From: an uncultured Bacteroidales bacterium | GTDB taxonomy: Bacteria; Bacteroidota; Bacteroidia; Bacteroidales; Bacteroidaceae | DNA length: 34,900 nt | Direction of reading: 5' to 3' | Assembly (NCBI GenBank): GCA_937995875.1 | Contig: CALKIW010000088.1 | Location: 1-34,900, forward strand | Shown here: positions 33,570-34,900 of the stretch, piece by piece | Layout: each line of letters begins with the position of its first letter | Numbering within the stretch: the first letter of the stretch is position 1 | The notes under the pieces: model-generated | Seen by the model: only the letters and a program-made list of their open reading frames with translations | Database searches by the model: none | Told to the model about the DNA's origin: nothing | Position numbers and translations under genes: made by a program

Positions 33570-34835
33570 CTAATCAGTTTTTACTTCTAAAAATCGGTTA
33601 CTATATACATTCTGGACGATGAGGTAGAAAATATTCTCTCTAATAGCAGCGTCATCAATATCTCCTGCCAGTTTCTTTTCTATAATATAATTACTCAACT
33701 CATTGCCAGTTATGTAATCTTGGAAATATGCCAAGAAAGATCCCCATCGTTCAAGCTTTTTACTTTTACCGTCACGGCTTAGCCAATAAGAATCTCCGTC
33801 AAAATCCAAGCTGACATCTTCCCTAAGTTTGAATAATCCCTTGGTCATTACATCTTCTTGCGTCTTATATGCCTTAAGTTTTTTGTACGAGCGATCGAAA
33901 TCATCAAAATATTTCATTGATTCTTCGTTGACATCGTAGTGCATGCCTTGACTATCCAAGTATTCAAGGATAATGCGATACTGCTGTGGAAATTCGCTTC
34001 GTAAACGATACTCCATCTGTTCGCAGATTAAATCGCACTGCTTAATCAAACCTACACAATGGGTATAATTTACAGCGAACTGAGCTGTTTCCAAATTAAT
34101 ATATTGAGAGAAATCAGAACTGTCATTATTTTCAATCATATATGCAGTAGGAATTGATTCCTCTTTTGCCATTTCAGAAAGCAGCAGCTGTTCAAAAATG
34201 ATATTGAACGCCCCATCTTTTCCTCTTTTAGACAAAATATAAGGTTCAGCATCTTTTATCGCATTCATTGCCAAACGAGCATAGCGCTGTATAAATTCAA
34301 TATTGTTGCCTCCAAAAAGGCCCATATTAATAGCCTGCCTGCATTCTGAATCCAGAATTATCTTCGGGCACACTGGTACGTTTTTGCGCAAGAAGTCCAA
34401 CGCTTCAGTATAATCATCAGTAGCTTTTGGAGTTATCCACTCAATATTCTGACCAGCAAGCTCCGCCTTTTCTACCTTTTCAGGGAATTTGTCAGAAATA
34501 AAAATATCGTTATCAATGTGTAAGAATGGTTCGTCCTGTAAAGAATACGTAACAATTTTTCCATATGCCCAAAACGATTCGTCCATATCCAAGTTGTTAA
34601 GAACATTATGGAAGCGAGTATAGGGAAGATGTAAAACATCCTTAAAAAGATGCATTCCAAAATCATCCGTGTATAATTCCACATCGTTATAGTACTTTTT
34701 TAAAGTCAAGCAACTATACGACATGGCCGCCAACGCATAACGGAGATTAGGCCAACCTCCGTTGAGTCTGTTCTGATATGTTTTTTTGTTGGATTTCAGC
34801 AGGGGCTTACTCCAAAAGCTCTGTACGATTTTCAT
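33570..34835 (-). CDS. DUF6734 family glycosyltransferase-like protein
   Basis: Protein of 421 aa from ATG 34835 (MKIVQSFWSKP); a GTG nine codons earlier is less likely. No signal peptide, so cytoplasmic. The start MKIVQSFWS, the segment LKKYYNDVELYTDDFG, and HIDNDIFIS with a DxD-like Asp-Asn-Asp suggest a GT-A type glycosyltransferase fold, as I recall for the Bacteroidota family DUF6734. A further conserved-looking block is INMGLFGGNNIEFIQRYA. It is the first gene of the export operon inside the window, with the barrel gene 2 nt downstream. No promoter is seen up to the right edge, so the operon probably continues beyond it. A sugar modification of the exported peptide is possible but unproven. 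Confidence 0.75.
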   Translation of the reverse strand: MKIVQSFWSKPLLKSNKKTYQNRLNGGWPNLRYALAAMSYSCLTLKKYYNDVELYTDDFGMHLFKDVLHLPYTRFHNVLNNLDMDESFWAYGKIVTYSLQDEPFLHIDNDIFISDKFPEKVEKAELAGQNIEWITPKATDDYTEALDFLRKNVPVCPKIILDSECRQAINMGLFGGNNIEFIQRYARLAMNAIKDAEPYILSKRGKDGAFNIIFEQLLLSEMAKEESIPTAYMIENNDSSDFSQYINLETAQFAVNYTHCVGLIKQCDLICEQMEYRLRSEFPQQYRIILEYLDSQGMHYDVNEESMKYFDDFDRSYKKLKAYKTQEDVMTKGLFKLREDVSLDFDGDSYWLSRDGKSKKLERWGSFLAYFQDYITGNELSNYIIEKKLAGDIDDAAIRENIFYLIVQNVYSNRFLEVKTD

Positions 34836-34900
34836 TCTATATAGGGATTCACTAGTGTCCACTTAAATCCTTTAACATTCGCTTAAACTGCCCTTAGATC

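Overview
The window looks like chromosomal DNA of a Bacteroidota member, most likely Prevotella or a close Prevotellaceae relative. The evidence is: promoters of the TAnnTTTG -7 type with a TTG/TTTG -33 element; few usable Shine-Dalgarno sites; an ExbB-ExbD-ExbD-TonB operon; a PorT-like outer-membrane protein; two large TonB-receptor-type barrels; and a FucP-type sugar symporter. The genus is an inference from protein style. No rRNA or tRNA gene, integrase, transposase or CRISPR array was seen.

Layout. 1-793: non-coding, with copy 1 of a ~390-bp interspersed repeat and the promoter of an aspartate-type aminotransferase (794-1990). 2178-7922: exbB, exbD1, exbD2, tonB, a PstS-like lipoprotein and a periplasmic TPR protein, all on +. 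A 21-23-bp tandem array separates the last two genes. 8179-9072 (-): a urea-transporter gene interrupted by one in-frame TAG. 9241-9634: repeat copy 2. 9679-14391 (-): a DUF5107/TPR protein of 1104 aa and a sugar-porter MFS transporter, divergent from an AraC regulator (14697-15605, +). 15807-15977 (-): a 56-aa two-cluster ferredoxin. 16210-16959 (+): PorT-like protein. 17102-18711 (-): a 5'-nucleotidase split into two overlapping genes, C-terminal domain first. 19024-19389 (+): ribosomal protein L19. 19575-19874 (-): a small conserved protein. 20045-20431: repeat copy 3. 20702-23532 (+): AqpZ-type aquaporin, a long stem-loop, a FucP-type symporter and an overlapping lipoprotein gene. 23726-26644 (+): large outer-membrane receptor with a TTG start. 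26829-27842 (+): class II fructose-bisphosphate aldolase.

From about 28 kb the DNA becomes visibly AT-richer. It carries a compact minus-strand operon that runs in from beyond the right edge: a DUF6734 glycosyltransferase-like protein, a TonB-receptor-like barrel, a lipoprotein and a C39-peptidase ABC transporter. The gaps are 2-10 nt. This is the best candidate for an undescribed system, probably peptide or bacteriocin maturation and export. Its precursor peptide and any HlyD-type adaptor would lie outside the window.

How the genes work together. The Exb/TonB proteins can energise the two TonB-dependent-type barrels. The AraC/MFS/DUF5107 group reads as a sugar-responsive uptake and processing unit. 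The aquaporin, symporter, lipoprotein and barrel genes follow one another on one strand but probably form more than one transcript. The most unusual non-coding signals are the three ~390-bp repeat copies, the 21-23-bp array before the TPR gene, and the stem-loop between aquaporin and symporter.
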